DNA of 22,714 nt from an uncultured Lentisphaeria bacterium (GTDB lineage: Bacteria > Verrucomicrobiota > Lentisphaeria > JABSQK01 > CAJWLW01): the NCBI GenBank assembly GCA_913042885.1, contig CAJWLW010000045.1:1-22714 (forward strand), given 5' to 3'. Under the pieces are notes generated by a model that saw nothing but the letters and a program-made list of their open reading frames with translations, ran no database searches and was not told the origin of the DNA. Of the stretch, positions 1 to 7,759 are shown piece by piece; positions within the stretch are counted from its first letter, which is position 1, and the number at the start of each line of letters is the position of its first letter. The translations under genes and the position numbers were made by a program.

Positions 1-139
1 CATATGTGGTGTACGCCAGCACGATGATGATCAGGATAGCATAAATCCAAGCCACGGTTTTCATTCCCCGCCGGATATGCTTTTCCTGCGTCTCGATCAT
101 CTCTTCCAGTGCTTGAACGCGTTCTGCTGGCTTACTCAT
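1..139 (-). CDS. Small coiled-coil/membrane protein, partial (C-terminus beyond window edge)
   Basis: This gene is open from an ATG at 139 (minus strand) to the window edge, giving 46 visible residues. Residues 1-25 are charged and amphipathic, with a short coiled-coil look. A hydrophobic stretch of about 17 residues (WIYAILIIIVLAY) at 30-43 is a clear transmembrane segment, after which the gene leaves the window. The ATG overlaps the stop codon of the upstream gene by 8 nt, so the two are probably translated together. I do not recognise the family. The reading frame, overlap and TM segment are seen. The functional link to the upstream coiled-coil membrane protein is inferred. Confidence 0.6.
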   Translation of the reverse strand, partial: MSKPAERVQALEEMIETQEKHIRRGMKTVAWIYAILIIIVLAYTTY

Positions 140-902
140 TGTCAGTTACCTCTTCTGCTGCCACGACGGGCTCGCGGCCTAAACCCGGCTGGACCTCGTA
201 CATGATCAGTTCGAGAATGCCGCCGATCAGATCATTCTCCAGTTCCTCTCTGCGCTCATTCGAAATCGCACCGTCTTCCACCATGCCATCGAGGGTGCTT
301 TTGAGGCCGTCGAGACTCGCCTTGACTCGAGCGTAGCGTTCGGTCATAAACGTCGTCATGTCTTCCAGCATCACGCTTTCCATTGTGCGGGTGTACTTCT
401 TGAATTCGTCCGGGGCAAAGTGCGGCACGATATTCGAGAGCTGCTCCGTGCTCTCGCCCATGCCGGATACCATCGAACCGAGCAGTTGATCAGCAACCTG
501 CTCCCGGGCGTGTTTTTCGAGGTTCTCGCCCATGTCGTTAGCCTTCTGTTCAATCTCGTCCAGGTTTTCCTTGAATTCGGCGATGACCTTTTCCGTGAAT
601 TTTGGCACGACGTCCTGTCGCAGTTCGTTGACAAACGAATTGAGTTCGGGTTGGACCAAGTCTTTACACTCAACCATGAGTTGATCGCGCAGGCTGTCGA
701 AATCGTAGCTCTTCGCGTAGGCATTCAGCCAGCAGGCCAGCCGGCCGACAAACAGCAAGAGCAGGACAAGCAGCACCAAAACGCCGCATATGCCCAGCCG
801 CCGCTGCTTCACACGCAGCGACTGGTTCTGCACCAGTTTGATTTCGAGCGCTGCAAGACGCTCCGTCAATTCTTGTTCCGCGAGCCCTGTGTCTTCAGCC
901 AT
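132..902 (-). CDS. Hypothetical membrane-anchored coiled-coil protein
   Basis: The product has 256 residues. I chose the ATG at 902 because a GGGGA Shine-Dalgarno-like run lies just upstream; a TTG at 914 would add four residues. Residues 1-35 are charged. A strongly hydrophobic segment (ICGVLVLLVLLLLFVGRLACW) near 38-58 is a transmembrane helix. The rest is acidic and helical, with probable coiled coil between about 75 and 130 and a methionine-rich helical region after it. There is no catalytic motif that I can identify. It overlaps the following gene by 8 nt, forming a two-gene unit of TM/coiled-coil proteins. No family is recognised, and a role in an envelope scaffold is only a guess. Confidence 0.75.
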   Translation of the reverse strand: MAEDTGLAEQELTERLAALEIKLVQNQSLRVKQRRLGICGVLVLLVLLLLFVGRLACWLNAYAKSYDFDSLRDQLMVECKDLVQPELNSFVNELRQDVVPKFTEKVIAEFKENLDEIEQKANDMGENLEKHAREQVADQLLGSMVSGMGESTEQLSNIVPHFAPDEFKKYTRTMESVMLEDMTTFMTERYARVKASLDGLKSTLDGMVEDGAISNERREELENDLIGGILELIMYEVQPGLGREPVVAAEEVTDNE

Positions 903-1038
903 GTTTTTCCCCAAGGTTGATTAAATGGCGCGACGGACGATCCGCGTGTTGCAAGTGCAAGTGGCCTTGACTGGCTGCAGTTCGTCGTCAAACTGGAGTT
1001 GCTGGACACACCGCTACTCCCCCTCCGACTGCGGAGCT

Positions 1039-1066
1039 AAGATAAATATTGCCGGTCATTTTTCAA
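1039..1066 (-). promoter_or_regulatory. Candidate sigma70 promoter for the TM/coiled-coil gene pair
   Basis: On the minus strand a -35-like TTGAAA (1066-1061) and a -10-like TATCTT (1044-1039) are separated by 16 bp. Transcription would start near 1032, leaving a leader of about 130 nt before the ATG at 902. The match is by eye only. Confidence 0.35.
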
Positions 1067-1089
1067 CCACATATCTGAAGATCTCTGCC

Positions 1090-1104
1090 ACTTTTGACAA
1101 AAGT
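1090..1104. promoter_or_regulatory. 15-bp palindrome, operator-like
   Basis: ACTTTTG-A-CAAAAGT is a perfect 7-bp inverted repeat around a single central base. It lies between the stop of fhs (1145) and the candidate promoter of the downstream gene pair, about 25 bp upstream of the -35 element. The spacing suits a repressor or activator site, and a weak transcript stem is an alternative. No known regulator consensus is matched. Confidence 0.3.
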
Positions 1105-1144
1105 CCGGCACGTCCGATGGCCGCGGACCCATCCCCGCAACCGG

Positions 1145-2908
1145 TTAGAACAAACCGCGCACCTGCCCGCTGTCTACGTCGACGTCGATATTGCGATAGG
1201 CCGGATTCGATGCCGTTCCTGGCAGCAGCTTGATGTCGCCTGCCACCGGTGCGATAAAGCCCGCGCCCTTAAACACCAGGAAATCACGGATCGGCAGCGT
1301 GAATCCGCGCGGCCGACCTTTGAACTCCGGATCGTGGCTCAGGCTCAGGTGCGTTTTTACCATGCAGGTCGACATCTCACGATTCTTCGGGTCCGCCTCG
1401 AGCGCCTTTGCCGTTGCCAGCGCTGAGTCGCTGTAACTGACGCCGTCCGCTCCGTAAACGTCACGGGCGATCAGGTCGATACGGTCGCGCAACGGCGTTT
1501 CGAGGCTATACAGAAAGTTGAACTCGTTCGGCTTCTCGCACGCTTCGATGACGGCGTTGGCCAGTTCCTCGGCACCGGCGCCGCCGGAGAGCCAGTGTTT
1601 CGATACCGCGACCCGGGCGCCTTGCGCCTCGGCGATACGCCGGACCAGGGCGATTTCCGCGTCGCTGTCGGTATGGAAATGATTAATGCAGACCACCGGC
1701 CGGATACCGCTGAGCTGGACAATTTCGATATGGGCGATCAGGTTGGCGCAGCCGTTCTCGAGCAGTTCGAGATTTTCCTTGGCATACACCGGGTCGAGCT
1801 TGAGGCCGGGCTTCACCTTGGGGCCGCCACCGTGCATCTTGAGTGCCCGAATCGTCGCGACCAGGACCACGGCGTCCGGTTTGATGCCGGACATGCGGCA
1901 TTTGAGGTTCCAGAATTTTTCGTAGCCAATGTCTGCGCCGAAACCGCTTTCGGTCACCGTGTAGTCCGCCATGGCGACGCCGAGCCGGTCGGCGATCACC
2001 GAACTCTGGCCGATTGCGATGTTCGCAAATGGTCCGGCATGCACCAGTATGGGCTGTCCTTCGAGCGTCTGCATCAGCGTCGGGTCGATGGCTTTGAGCA
2101 TCCACGCGGTCATCGCACCGTCGACTTCCAGATCGGCCGTGGTCACTTCATTGCCGCTGCGGTCGTAGGCCATCACAATGCGGCCCATGCGCTGGCGCAG
2201 ATCCGCCAGATCACGTGATACCGCCAGGATTGCCATGACTTCACTCGACACCGTGATCTGAAAGCCGGACGGCATTTCGAAGCCATCCATCTTGCCGCCC
2301 TGTCCGATCGTGATGCTGCGCAGGCCCTGGGCGCAGAAGTCGATGACCCATTGCATCTTTACGCGCTCGGGATCGATGTCGAGACGTTTGAGATTGCTGC
2401 GTGCCAGACGGGCGTCGTCATAGTTGCGCTCGTGCTGCATGCGGGCGTTCAACGCCACCATGCTGAGGTTGTGGGCGTTGTTAATCGCGTCGATGTCACC
2501 GGTTAGCCCGAACGACAACTCGGTCAACGGGATACACTGCGCGAGCCCGCCGCCGCCAGCCGAGCCCTTGACGTTGAAGGTCGGTCCGCCGCTGGGTTGC
2601 CGGACAGTGCCCACCACCCGCTTGCCGAGCCGGCCGAGGCCTTGGACCAGGCCCATAGTCGTCGTTGTCTTGCCTTCGCCCAGCGGTGTCGGCGTGATTG
2701 CCGTGACGTTGATTAACTTGCCGTTCGAGTGCCCGCCGATGCGATCGAGAATCCGCGCGTAATCAAGTTTGGCCAAGTGCCGCCCCATCGGGATGATCTC
2801 GTCGCTGGTCAATCCTATGGCTTCGGCCAGTTCTGCCGGCGATCGCATATTCGGTATGGCCGCCTCGGCAATTTGCCAGTCGGCCATCTGGGTCGGGTCA
2901 AGATTCAT
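1145..2908 (-). CDS. fhs: Formate-tetrahydrofolate ligase
   Basis: FTHFS makes 10-formyltetrahydrofolate from formate, tetrahydrofolate and ATP in cytosolic one-carbon metabolism, either for purine and formyl-Met synthesis or as part of the Wood-Ljungdahl methyl branch. The product has 587 residues, within the usual range for this large enzyme. The family P-loop [11 protein letters not shown] is at about 74-84, followed by [16 protein letters not shown] and GGGLAQ segments typical of the active site. The C-terminus ([15 protein letters not shown]) matches the conserved family ending. I chose the ATG at 2908; the frame stays open to 2956 but the extra residues do not look like FTHFS. No other acetogenesis or folate gene is adjacent, so the context does not indicate an acetogen. 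Confidence 0.97.
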   Translation of the reverse strand: MNLDPTQMADWQIAEAAIPNMRSPAELAEAIGLTSDEIIPMGRHLAKLDYARILDRIGGHSNGKLINVTAITPTPLGEGKTTTTMGLVQGLGRLGKRVVGTVRQPSGGPTFNVKGSAGGGGLAQCIPLTELSFGLTGDIDAINNAHNLSMVALNARMQHERNYDDARLARSNLKRLDIDPERVKMQWVIDFCAQGLRSITIGQGGKMDGFEMPSGFQITVSSEVMAILAVSRDLADLRQRMGRIVMAYDRSGNEVTTADLEVDGAMTAWMLKAIDPTLMQTLEGQPILVHAGPFANIAIGQSSVIADRLGVAMADYTVTESGFGADIGYEKFWNLKCRMSGIKPDAVVLVATIRALKMHGGGPKVKPGLKLDPVYAKENLELLENGCANLIAHIEIVQLSGIRPVVCINHFHTDSDAEIALVRRIAEAQGARVAVSKHWLSGGAGAEELANAVIEACEKPNEFNFLYSLETPLRDRIDLIARDVYGADGVSYSDSALATAKALEADPKNREMSTCMVKTHLSLSHDPEFKGRPRGFTLPIRDFLVFKGAGFIAPVAGDIKLLPGTASNPAYRNIDVDVDSGQVRGLF

Positions 2909-2982
2909 AATTCGCAGGTTCAGATGGGTGAAGTGAGTGTGACGTATCCAGGCCAAGTTGCCTGCTCAAGCGACGGAAAATA

Positions 2983-3012
2983 TGATTCGCAACCGGGTGA
3001 ATACAAAAGTTT
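2983..3012 (-). promoter_or_regulatory. Weak candidate promoter for fhs
   Basis: On the minus strand a -35-like TTGTAT and a -10-like TATTTT lie about 18 bp apart, upstream of the fhs ATG. Coordinates are approximate and the match is modest. No riboswitch or leader peptide was recognised in the 70-75 nt leader. Confidence 0.2.
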
Positions 3013-3043
3013 GACAACGTCCCGCCACTGGCACGGTAGGAAA

Positions 3044-3217
3044 ATGGCAGAAAAATCCGCTATCAACCCGGTGCGTATTGCCGGTGCCATAACCATCGCT
3101 GCTGTAGTCGGCGCCGCCCTTATCGCGATTTACCGCACCGGCGAGACGATGGCGTGCCAACTCGATGCACCCGGAACAGCAGCCAATATACCATGCAATT
3201 CGATTCGGCGATGGTAG
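3044..3217 (+). CDS. Possible small membrane protein, divergent from fhs
   Basis: This is an ATG-started frame of 57 residues. It has a charged N-terminus, a hydrophobic segment (IAGAITIAAVVGAALIAIY) at about 13-31 that would form one transmembrane helix, and a short tail with two cysteines. A GGTAGGA sequence lies a few bases before the ATG, and a consensus -35 hexamer TTGACA is at 3012-3017, although no good -10 element follows at the right distance. It is the only plausible gene in the 410 bp between fhs and the barrel gene. I do not recognise it, and it could be a chance frame. Confidence 0.35.
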   Translation: MAEKSAINPVRIAGAITIAAVVGAALIAIYRTGETMACQLDAPGTAANIPCNSIRRW

Positions 3218-3254
3218 ATTCGACAACAGTAACAGATTGCAGTTCGGATAAACC

Positions 3255-3271
3255 TGCGAGGAGAACTCGCA
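3255..3271. terminator. Hairpin between convergent genes
   Basis: TGCGAG-GAGAA-CTCGCA forms a perfect 6-bp stem with a 5-nt loop. It sits between the end of the small plus-strand frame (3217) and the end of the minus-strand barrel gene (3319). Neither strand has a good T tract after the stem, so a terminator role is only possible. The remaining bases of this intergenic stretch (3218-3318) show nothing else to me. Confidence 0.25.
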
Positions 3272-3318
3272 ACTTTCAGCAGCACCGGATCATCACACAT
3301 ACATCGGCGGGGGGACTG

Positions 3319-4203
3319 CTAAAACACTACCCCGACGCCGACACGCAAGGTATTGCCGCGTGTGAAACCGATGTCTGCGACGCGTTCATCGATGGCGTGC
3401 TTGTACTCGATACGGGCCATGACGACATCGTTGAAATTCCAAAACAGCGTCGGACCTGTGGCCAGCCATTTCTCGCCGCCGCGTTCGCGTTCCAGTTCCG
3501 TTTCCCAACGAAACGACCCGCAGTCGTTGAAGTTCCAGCCGAGGCCGATGTCGATAGATACTGTCTCCTCGGCGCAGCGGTCCTGCTCCCACCAGTAGGT
3601 CGCGTCGGCGGTGATGATGTAGACAGTGGTTTCGCGCTCGAACGTCGCCGAGAACCCATAGTCCGTTGTCCCGTCGCTGATCGGGTAGTCCCCGGAGTCC
3701 TCGCCGACAGGAAGACGGATCTGCGGCACGATGCCGAAGTGCCCGGAGTATCCCCAGCCATTGGTGTACTTGCGAATCGGCAGGGCCAGCGTCAGATCGT
3801 CGAAGCCGTCATTGCGCTCGGTGCTGGTGCCGCCACCGGGGTCGGCTCGGCGCTGCCATTGGCGGACGTAAGGGAGTTTCCCGGTAATGCGTAACCACGG
3901 CTCGAAGGTGTATACGGCTTCCAGATGGGTGAGTTGCTTGTTCTCGTACAGGCCCGAGGGATTGTCGAGCTCGGTGCTGCCGGACATGAGGTTGTCCGAC
4001 CAGCGGTGTTCGATGAATACCTGAACCCCATAGCCGCCCTGCCAGCGCGGCACCTCGTCCATGACCGGCTGATCGGCGGCGGCGCTCCTGGACAGAATCG
4101 CCAGAAGCAGAACGACGTTGCCGGCGCGCACTGCGGCGGTTCTCAGAACGATTCGGTCTGGAAAGGTAATCTTATTTCTTTTCGGTCGCAGCGATCGTTT
4201 CAA
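3319..4203 (-). CDS. Predicted outer-membrane beta-barrel protein (transporter-like)
   Basis: The product has up to 294 residues. The N-terminus carries a signal peptide: a basic stretch, then NVVLLLAILSRSAAA with likely cleavage before DQP. The mature part alternates aromatic and polar residues in short beta-strand-like runs separated by charged or glycine-rich turns, and ends in VGVGVVF; a C-terminal Phe is the usual barrel-assembly signal. It resembles the loose family of barrels annotated as MetA-pathway phenol degradation or transporter proteins, which is a structural rather than functional label. The longest start is TTG at 4203, preceded by GGAAAG, which overlaps the upstream gene by 32 nt. 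GTG at 4131 would give a compact 20-residue signal peptide and is a serious alternative. It follows the HMA protein gene and probably shares its promoter. Confidence 0.72.
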   Translation of the reverse strand: MKRSLRPKRNKITFPDRIVLRTAAVRAGNVVLLLAILSRSAAADQPVMDEVPRWQGGYGVQVFIEHRWSDNLMSGSTELDNPSGLYENKQLTHLEAVYTFEPWLRITGKLPYVRQWQRRADPGGGTSTERNDGFDDLTLALPIRKYTNGWGYSGHFGIVPQIRLPVGEDSGDYPISDGTTDYGFSATFERETTVYIITADATYWWEQDRCAEETVSIDIGLGWNFNDCGSFRWETELERERGGEKWLATGPTLFWNFNDVVMARIEYKHAIDERVADIGFTRGNTLRVGVGVVF

Positions 4204-4597
4204 CAGTCAGCTTCTTTCCTTCGACCAGTTGGTAAAAGCGTACCGGGTTGTACCCGGCCTTGCGGATTGCTTCGGCAAGCGATGCAATGTCGACAATCTT
4301 GCCTTTCTTGACCGACACTGTCAGCAATGAATTGACGCGATCGATGAGGACGCCTGTAGGCGGCAGCGCTGCGGTATCGACGAACTCGAGCCGGCACGCC
4401 TTCTTGCCGATGCCGAGCGCACATGTACGGCAGCACATGCCGTCGACCGCCAGGATGACGGTATCGGGCTTCTCCGTCAAGCGTTCCTTCACCAGTTTTT
4501 TTTCGTCCGTCAACGGATCGGTTGCAGATTCCGCTGCCTGAGCGACGGACAACGTCGCCACGACGAAGAGTACACTTAGCATGATAGGTATGCGCAT
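4172..4597 (-). CDS. Exported HMA-type (heavy-metal-associated) domain protein
   Basis: The product has 141 residues. I chose the ATG at 4597 because AAAGG stands 8 nt upstream; the frame remains open to 4618. Residues 1-22 form a signal peptide (MLSVLFVVATLSVAQA). The motif VDGMCCRTCALGIGK at 51-65 matches the GMxCxxC metal-binding loop of HMA/CopZ/MerP domains, here with an extra Cys (C55, C56, C59) and another at C68. The end of the fold is seen as IASLAEAIRKAGYNPV, the helix-strand typical of HMA domains, but a longer central segment (about 70-95) is inserted. It probably binds Cu(I), Hg(II) or a similar soft metal in the periplasm. The operon with an outer-membrane barrel suggests metal handling across the envelope. 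An A8 run (coding strand) occurs at 4496-4503. Confidence 0.8.
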   Translation of the reverse strand: MRIPIMLSVLFVVATLSVAQAAESATDPLTDEKKLVKERLTEKPDTVILAVDGMCCRTCALGIGKKACRLEFVDTAALPPTGVLIDRVNSLLTVSVKKGKIVDIASLAEAIRKAGYNPVRFYQLVEGKKLTVETIAATEKK

Positions 4598-4620
4598 AAT
4601 GAAACCTTTCAAGTACATCC

Positions 4621-4648
4621 ATTATAGGTAAAAACGGTCGTATTGCAA
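4621..4648 (-). promoter_or_regulatory. Strong sigma70-like promoter for the HMA/barrel unit
   Basis: On the minus strand -35 TTGCAA (4648-4643), a 16-bp spacer and a perfect -10 TATAAT (4626-4621) stand just after the glycosyltransferase stop. Transcription would begin near 4614, giving a leader of only about 17 nt that contains the AAAGG ribosome-binding site of the ATG at 4597. Confidence 0.6.
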
Positions 4649-4655
4649 CCAGAAA

Positions 4656-5345
4656 TCACTGGCGGCGGAACAAGTTGAACTTGACGATGTAGTACATCGC
4701 CTTGACACCGTCCCAGACGCCGATTTTCTTACCCTCGTCAAAACGCCTGGCCTCGTAGGAGATCGGCACCTCATAGATGCGGCAGTTGGACTTAGCCAAC
4801 TTTGCAGTGATCTCCGGTTCAAAACCGAAACAGTCGCACTCGATCTCGATCGTCTTGAAAATGTCGGCACGGATCATTTTATAACACGTTTCCATGTCGG
4901 TGAGATGGACGTTGGCCAAGGCGTTCGACATGGTCGTCAGAAACTTGTTGCCGACATAATGCCAGAATGAATCGACCAGCAGGTCGCGACCGGAATAACG
5001 GCTGCCAAACACGACATCGGCCTTGCCCTGTTCGAACAGATAAAACATCTTGGGATACTCCGACGGCGAGTATTCCAAATCCGCGTCCTGAATGATGACG
5101 ACGTCGCCGGTCACGGCGTTCTGGCCGGTGCGAATCGCGGCACCCTTGCCCTGGTTGACGTCGTGATGGATGATCCTGAGATCGTCGCTGGTCGCCAGAC
5201 TCTCGAGCTTTTCTCGAGTGCCGTCTGTAGAGCAGTCGTTGACAATAATTATTTCCTTGTCGATCTCGACAGCCTGCACCCGCTCGATTACCTGCATGAT
5301 CGTGTCGAGTTCGTTGTAGACGGGAATAATGACGCTGAGTTTCAA
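4656..5345 (-). CDS. Family 2 glycosyltransferase, dolichol-phosphate mannosyltransferase (DPM1)-like
   Basis: The product has 229 residues from TTG at 5345, which gives the canonical start MKLSVIIPVYNE; another TTG at 5357 adds four residues. The GT-A fold signature is clear: VIIPVYNE at the N-terminus, VNDCSTDGT at about 35-43, NQGKGAAIRTG near 64-74, and the metal-binding DADLEYSP at 87-94. The acceptor region TDMETCYKMIR and the downstream GFEPEITAKL/PISYEAR segments are typical of polyprenyl-phosphate glycosyltransferases. It likely moves a sugar from a nucleotide-sugar donor to polyprenyl phosphate at the inner membrane face, for glycan or lipid modification. No C-terminal transmembrane helices are present, as in short DPM1-type enzymes. 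Donor sugar is unknown. It appears monocistronic and divergent from the DUF255 gene. Confidence 0.92.
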   Translation of the reverse strand: MKLSVIIPVYNELDTIMQVIERVQAVEIDKEIIIVNDCSTDGTREKLESLATSDDLRIIHHDVNQGKGAAIRTGQNAVTGDVVIIQDADLEYSPSEYPKMFYLFEQGKADVVFGSRYSGRDLLVDSFWHYVGNKFLTTMSNALANVHLTDMETCYKMIRADIFKTIEIECDCFGFEPEITAKLAKSNCRIYEVPISYEARRFDEGKKIGVWDGVKAMYYIVKFNLFRRQ

Positions 5346-5427
5346 CAGCCTGCCCAAAGTGGAATGTAAGCAATAGAAACGACGATTGAGGAGAAGGAAG
5401 GAAAGGGCGGGAATCTAACCCCTATTC

Positions 5428-5492
5428 GATAGCGTGTCGACATGCAACTTATCATGTTGGGTACCTGTCCAAACCCCTATCGACACGCTATC
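5428..5492. repeat. Perfect 13-bp inverted repeat with 39-bp spacer in a divergent intergenic region
   Basis: GATAGCGTGTCGA (5428-5440) is repeated in inverse as TCGACACGCTATC (5480-5492), and AACCCCTAT occurs before both arms as a direct repeat (5417-5425 and 5472-5480). The arm centres are 52 bp apart. The element lies between the glycosyltransferase start and the DUF255 start, and the right arm overlaps a -10-like TATCTT (5489-5494). It could be a paired operator, a large transcript stem-loop in the DUF255 leader, or a small mobile-element relic. I saw no second copy in the window. Confidence 0.6.
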
Positions 5493-5535
5493 TTTAGGTT
5501 TGCACTCCATACTTCCCCTATCCAAGGATATCGCT

Positions 5536-7752
5536 ATGTTCGGACGTCTTGCCTGTACAGCCATAATGATGATTGCAGCAGTGACTGCATTTTCCGCGGG
5601 CAGCGGGAACGTCCGTATACCGCTGCCGCCCAAAGAGGAAATCGCCAAACTGCCGAAGGACGGTGGCGCCGAGTTCAACCGTCTGGTATTCGAACCCAGC
5701 CCGTATCTGCGGCAGCATGCCCGCAATCCTGTGGACTGGTATCCGTGGGGCGATGCCGCTTTCGATGCCGCTCGCGACCAGGACAAACCGATTTTCCTCT
5801 CTGTTGGCTACACCACCTGCCACTGGTGCCACGTCATGGAACACGAATCCTTCGAGGACGACGAAGTCGCGAAGCTGATGAACGACGCGTTTGTTTGCAT
5901 CAAGGTCGATCGCGAAGAGCGCCCGGACATCGACAACGTCTACATGACGGTCACCCAGGCAATGACGCGGCGCGGAGGCTGGCCGATGACCGTGGTCATG
6001 ACGCCCGAGAAGAAGCCGTTTTTCGCCGGCACGTACTTCCCGAAAAGCGGGCGCGGCGGTCGTCCGGGCATGATGGAACTGGTCCCGCATCTCAGTGCTT
6101 TGTGGCAGAACGATCGCGACAAGCTGCTGAAGGACGCCGACGCCATCACGGAGCATCTGAAGGCCTTGAGCAGCGGCACGCCGGGTGACGGTCTCGGACT
6201 GGAGAGCCTTGGTCTGGCTTTTCGTCAGCTCAAGGGCCGTTTTGACAGTGATCGCGGCGGTTTCGGACAGCGGCCGAAATTTCCCGTGCCGCACAATCTC
6301 GCGTTCCTGCTGCGCTATGCCGACCGTACCGACAATGCCGAGGCGGTCGAGATGGCTGTCAAAACGCTTACCGCCATGCGATACGGCGGCATTTACGATC
6401 ATGTCGGTTTCGGCTTCCATCGCTACTCGACCGACCCCGACTGGCTGGTGCCCCACTTCGAGAAGATGTTGTACGACCAGGCGTTGCTGTCAATCGCCTA
6501 CACCGAGGCCTGGCAGGTAACTGGCGATGCGCTGTTCAAACAGACGGTGCGGGAAATTCTCACCTATGTCCAGCGTGACATGACGTCGCCGGGCGGCGGC
6601 TTCTACAGCGCCGAGGATGCCGACAGCGAAGGTGAGGAGGGCTTGTTCTATCTGTGGACACCGAAAGAAATCATTGACATCGTGGGAGATGTCGATGGTG
6701 ACAAGTTTCTGGAGATTTTCAATGTCACCAAGCGCGGCAACTTCCGTGACGAATCAACCCGCCGTGAAACCGGCAGGAACATTCCGCACCTGAAGAAATC
6801 AATTGCGGAAATCGCCGCGGCCGAAGGCAAAACCATGGACTCCTATCTGTCCTGGATCGACGATGTACGCCGGCACCTGTTCAATGAACGCGAGAAACGC
6901 ATTCACCCACAAAAGGACGACAAAGTCCTCACTGACTGGAACGGACTGATGATTGCCGCTTTCGCGAAGGCTGGACAGGCGTTCGGCAATTCCGACTATA
7001 CCCAGTCGGCGAAACGCGCCGCCGACTTTGTCCTCGAAACCTTGCAGGACGACCAGGGGCGACTGCTCAAGCGTTATCGTGACGGTGACGCGGGACTTCC
7101 GGCACATCTCGAGGATTACGCTTTCTTCGTTTGGGGCCTGATCGATCTGTATGAAGCGACCCTTGAGGCCAAGTATCTGGCAGAAGCCGTGAGGCTCAAC
7201 GATTATATGCTCGAACATTTCTGGGACACCGACAAAGGCGCGTTGTTCATGGTTGCGGACACCAGCGAGCAGTTGCTGGTGCGCAGTAAGGAAATCTACG
7301 ACGGCGCAATTCCCTCGGGCAATTCCGTCGCTACCCTCAACCTCGTGCGCCTGGCGCGATTGACCGCCAATACCGATTACGAAAAAAAGGCCTACGCCAT
7401 CGTCCGCGGCTTCAGCGGTGGTGTCAAAAGCAGCCCCGGTCATCACACGCAGCTGATGATCGGCCTGGACTTCCTTCTTGGCCCAGCCAACGAAATTGTC
7501 GTCGTCGGTAAACCGTTGGCAAACGATACGCGGGCCATGCTGAGAGCCGTTCGCGAGAAGTATCTGCCGCGGAAAGTGTTGATTTTCCGGGCAGCGTCCG
7601 GTGATGCGGCGATCTCCAAACTCGCGCCGTACATTGCCGATATGGATGCCATCGATGGCGCCGCCACAGCCTACGTCTGCCAAAACCAGGCCTGCGACCT
7701 GCCGACGACGGATATCGAGCAGATGATGAAGACGTTGACGGCGAAGGAATAG
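5536..7752 (+). CDS. Exported DUF255 (YyaL/SPATA20-type) thioredoxin-fold protein with six-hairpin domain
   Basis: The product has 738 residues. The ATG at 5536 is chosen because AAGGA lies 7 nt upstream and it opens a signal peptide (residues 1 to about 21, [12 protein letters not shown]). From about 50 comes the DUF255 thioredoxin-like domain: NPVDWYPWG, then [18 protein letters not shown] with a CxxC pair at C95/C98, and [21 protein letters not shown] and the PFFAGTYFP segment complete the domain. The remainder (about 240-650) looks like an alpha/alpha six-hairpin toroid, with [29 protein letters not shown] and [13 protein letters not shown]. Family members are usually described without firm function. 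The signal peptide implies a periplasmic thiol or sugar role here, which is inference. The gene ends 8 bp from the convergent trpS. Confidence 0.93.
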   Translation: MFGRLACTAIMMIAAVTAFSAGSGNVRIPLPPKEEIAKLPKDGGAEFNRLVFEPSPYLRQHARNPVDWYPWGDAAFDAARDQDKPIFLSVGYTTCHWCHVMEHESFEDDEVAKLMNDAFVCIKVDREERPDIDNVYMTVTQAMTRRGGWPMTVVMTPEKKPFFAGTYFPKSGRGGRPGMMELVPHLSALWQNDRDKLLKDADAITEHLKALSSGTPGDGLGLESLGLAFRQLKGRFDSDRGGFGQRPKFPVPHNLAFLLRYADRTDNAEAVEMAVKTLTAMRYGGIYDHVGFGFHRYSTDPDWLVPHFEKMLYDQALLSIAYTEAWQVTGDALFKQTVREILTYVQRDMTSPGGGFYSAEDADSEGEEGLFYLWTPKEIIDIVGDVDGDKFLEIFNVTKRGNFRDESTRRETGRNIPHLKKSIAEIAAAEGKTMDSYLSWIDDVRRHLFNEREKRIHPQKDDKVLTDWNGLMIAAFAKAGQAFGNSDYTQSAKRAADFVLETLQDDQGRLLKRYRDGDAGLPAHLEDYAFFVWGLIDLYEATLEAKYLAEAVRLNDYMLEHFWDTDKGALFMVADTSEQLLVRSKEIYDGAIPSGNSVATLNLVRLARLTANTDYEKKAYAIVRGFSGGVKSSPGHHTQLMIGLDFLLGPANEIVVVGKPLANDTRAMLRAVREKYLPRKVLIFRAASGDAAISKLAPYIADMDAIDGAATAYVCQNQACDLPTTDIEQMMKTLTAKE

Positions 7753-7759
7753 ACGCGTC

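Noticed and set aside
3154..3894. 246-codon plus-strand frame opposite the barrel gene
   Set aside because: The minus strand shows a signal peptide, barrel pattern and C-terminal Phe; the plus frame has no such support.
5428..5492. Inverted repeat read as an integron attC or XerCD dif site
   Set aside because: Neither the attC core sequences nor a dif-like 28-bp half-site arrangement is present, and no integrase lies nearby.
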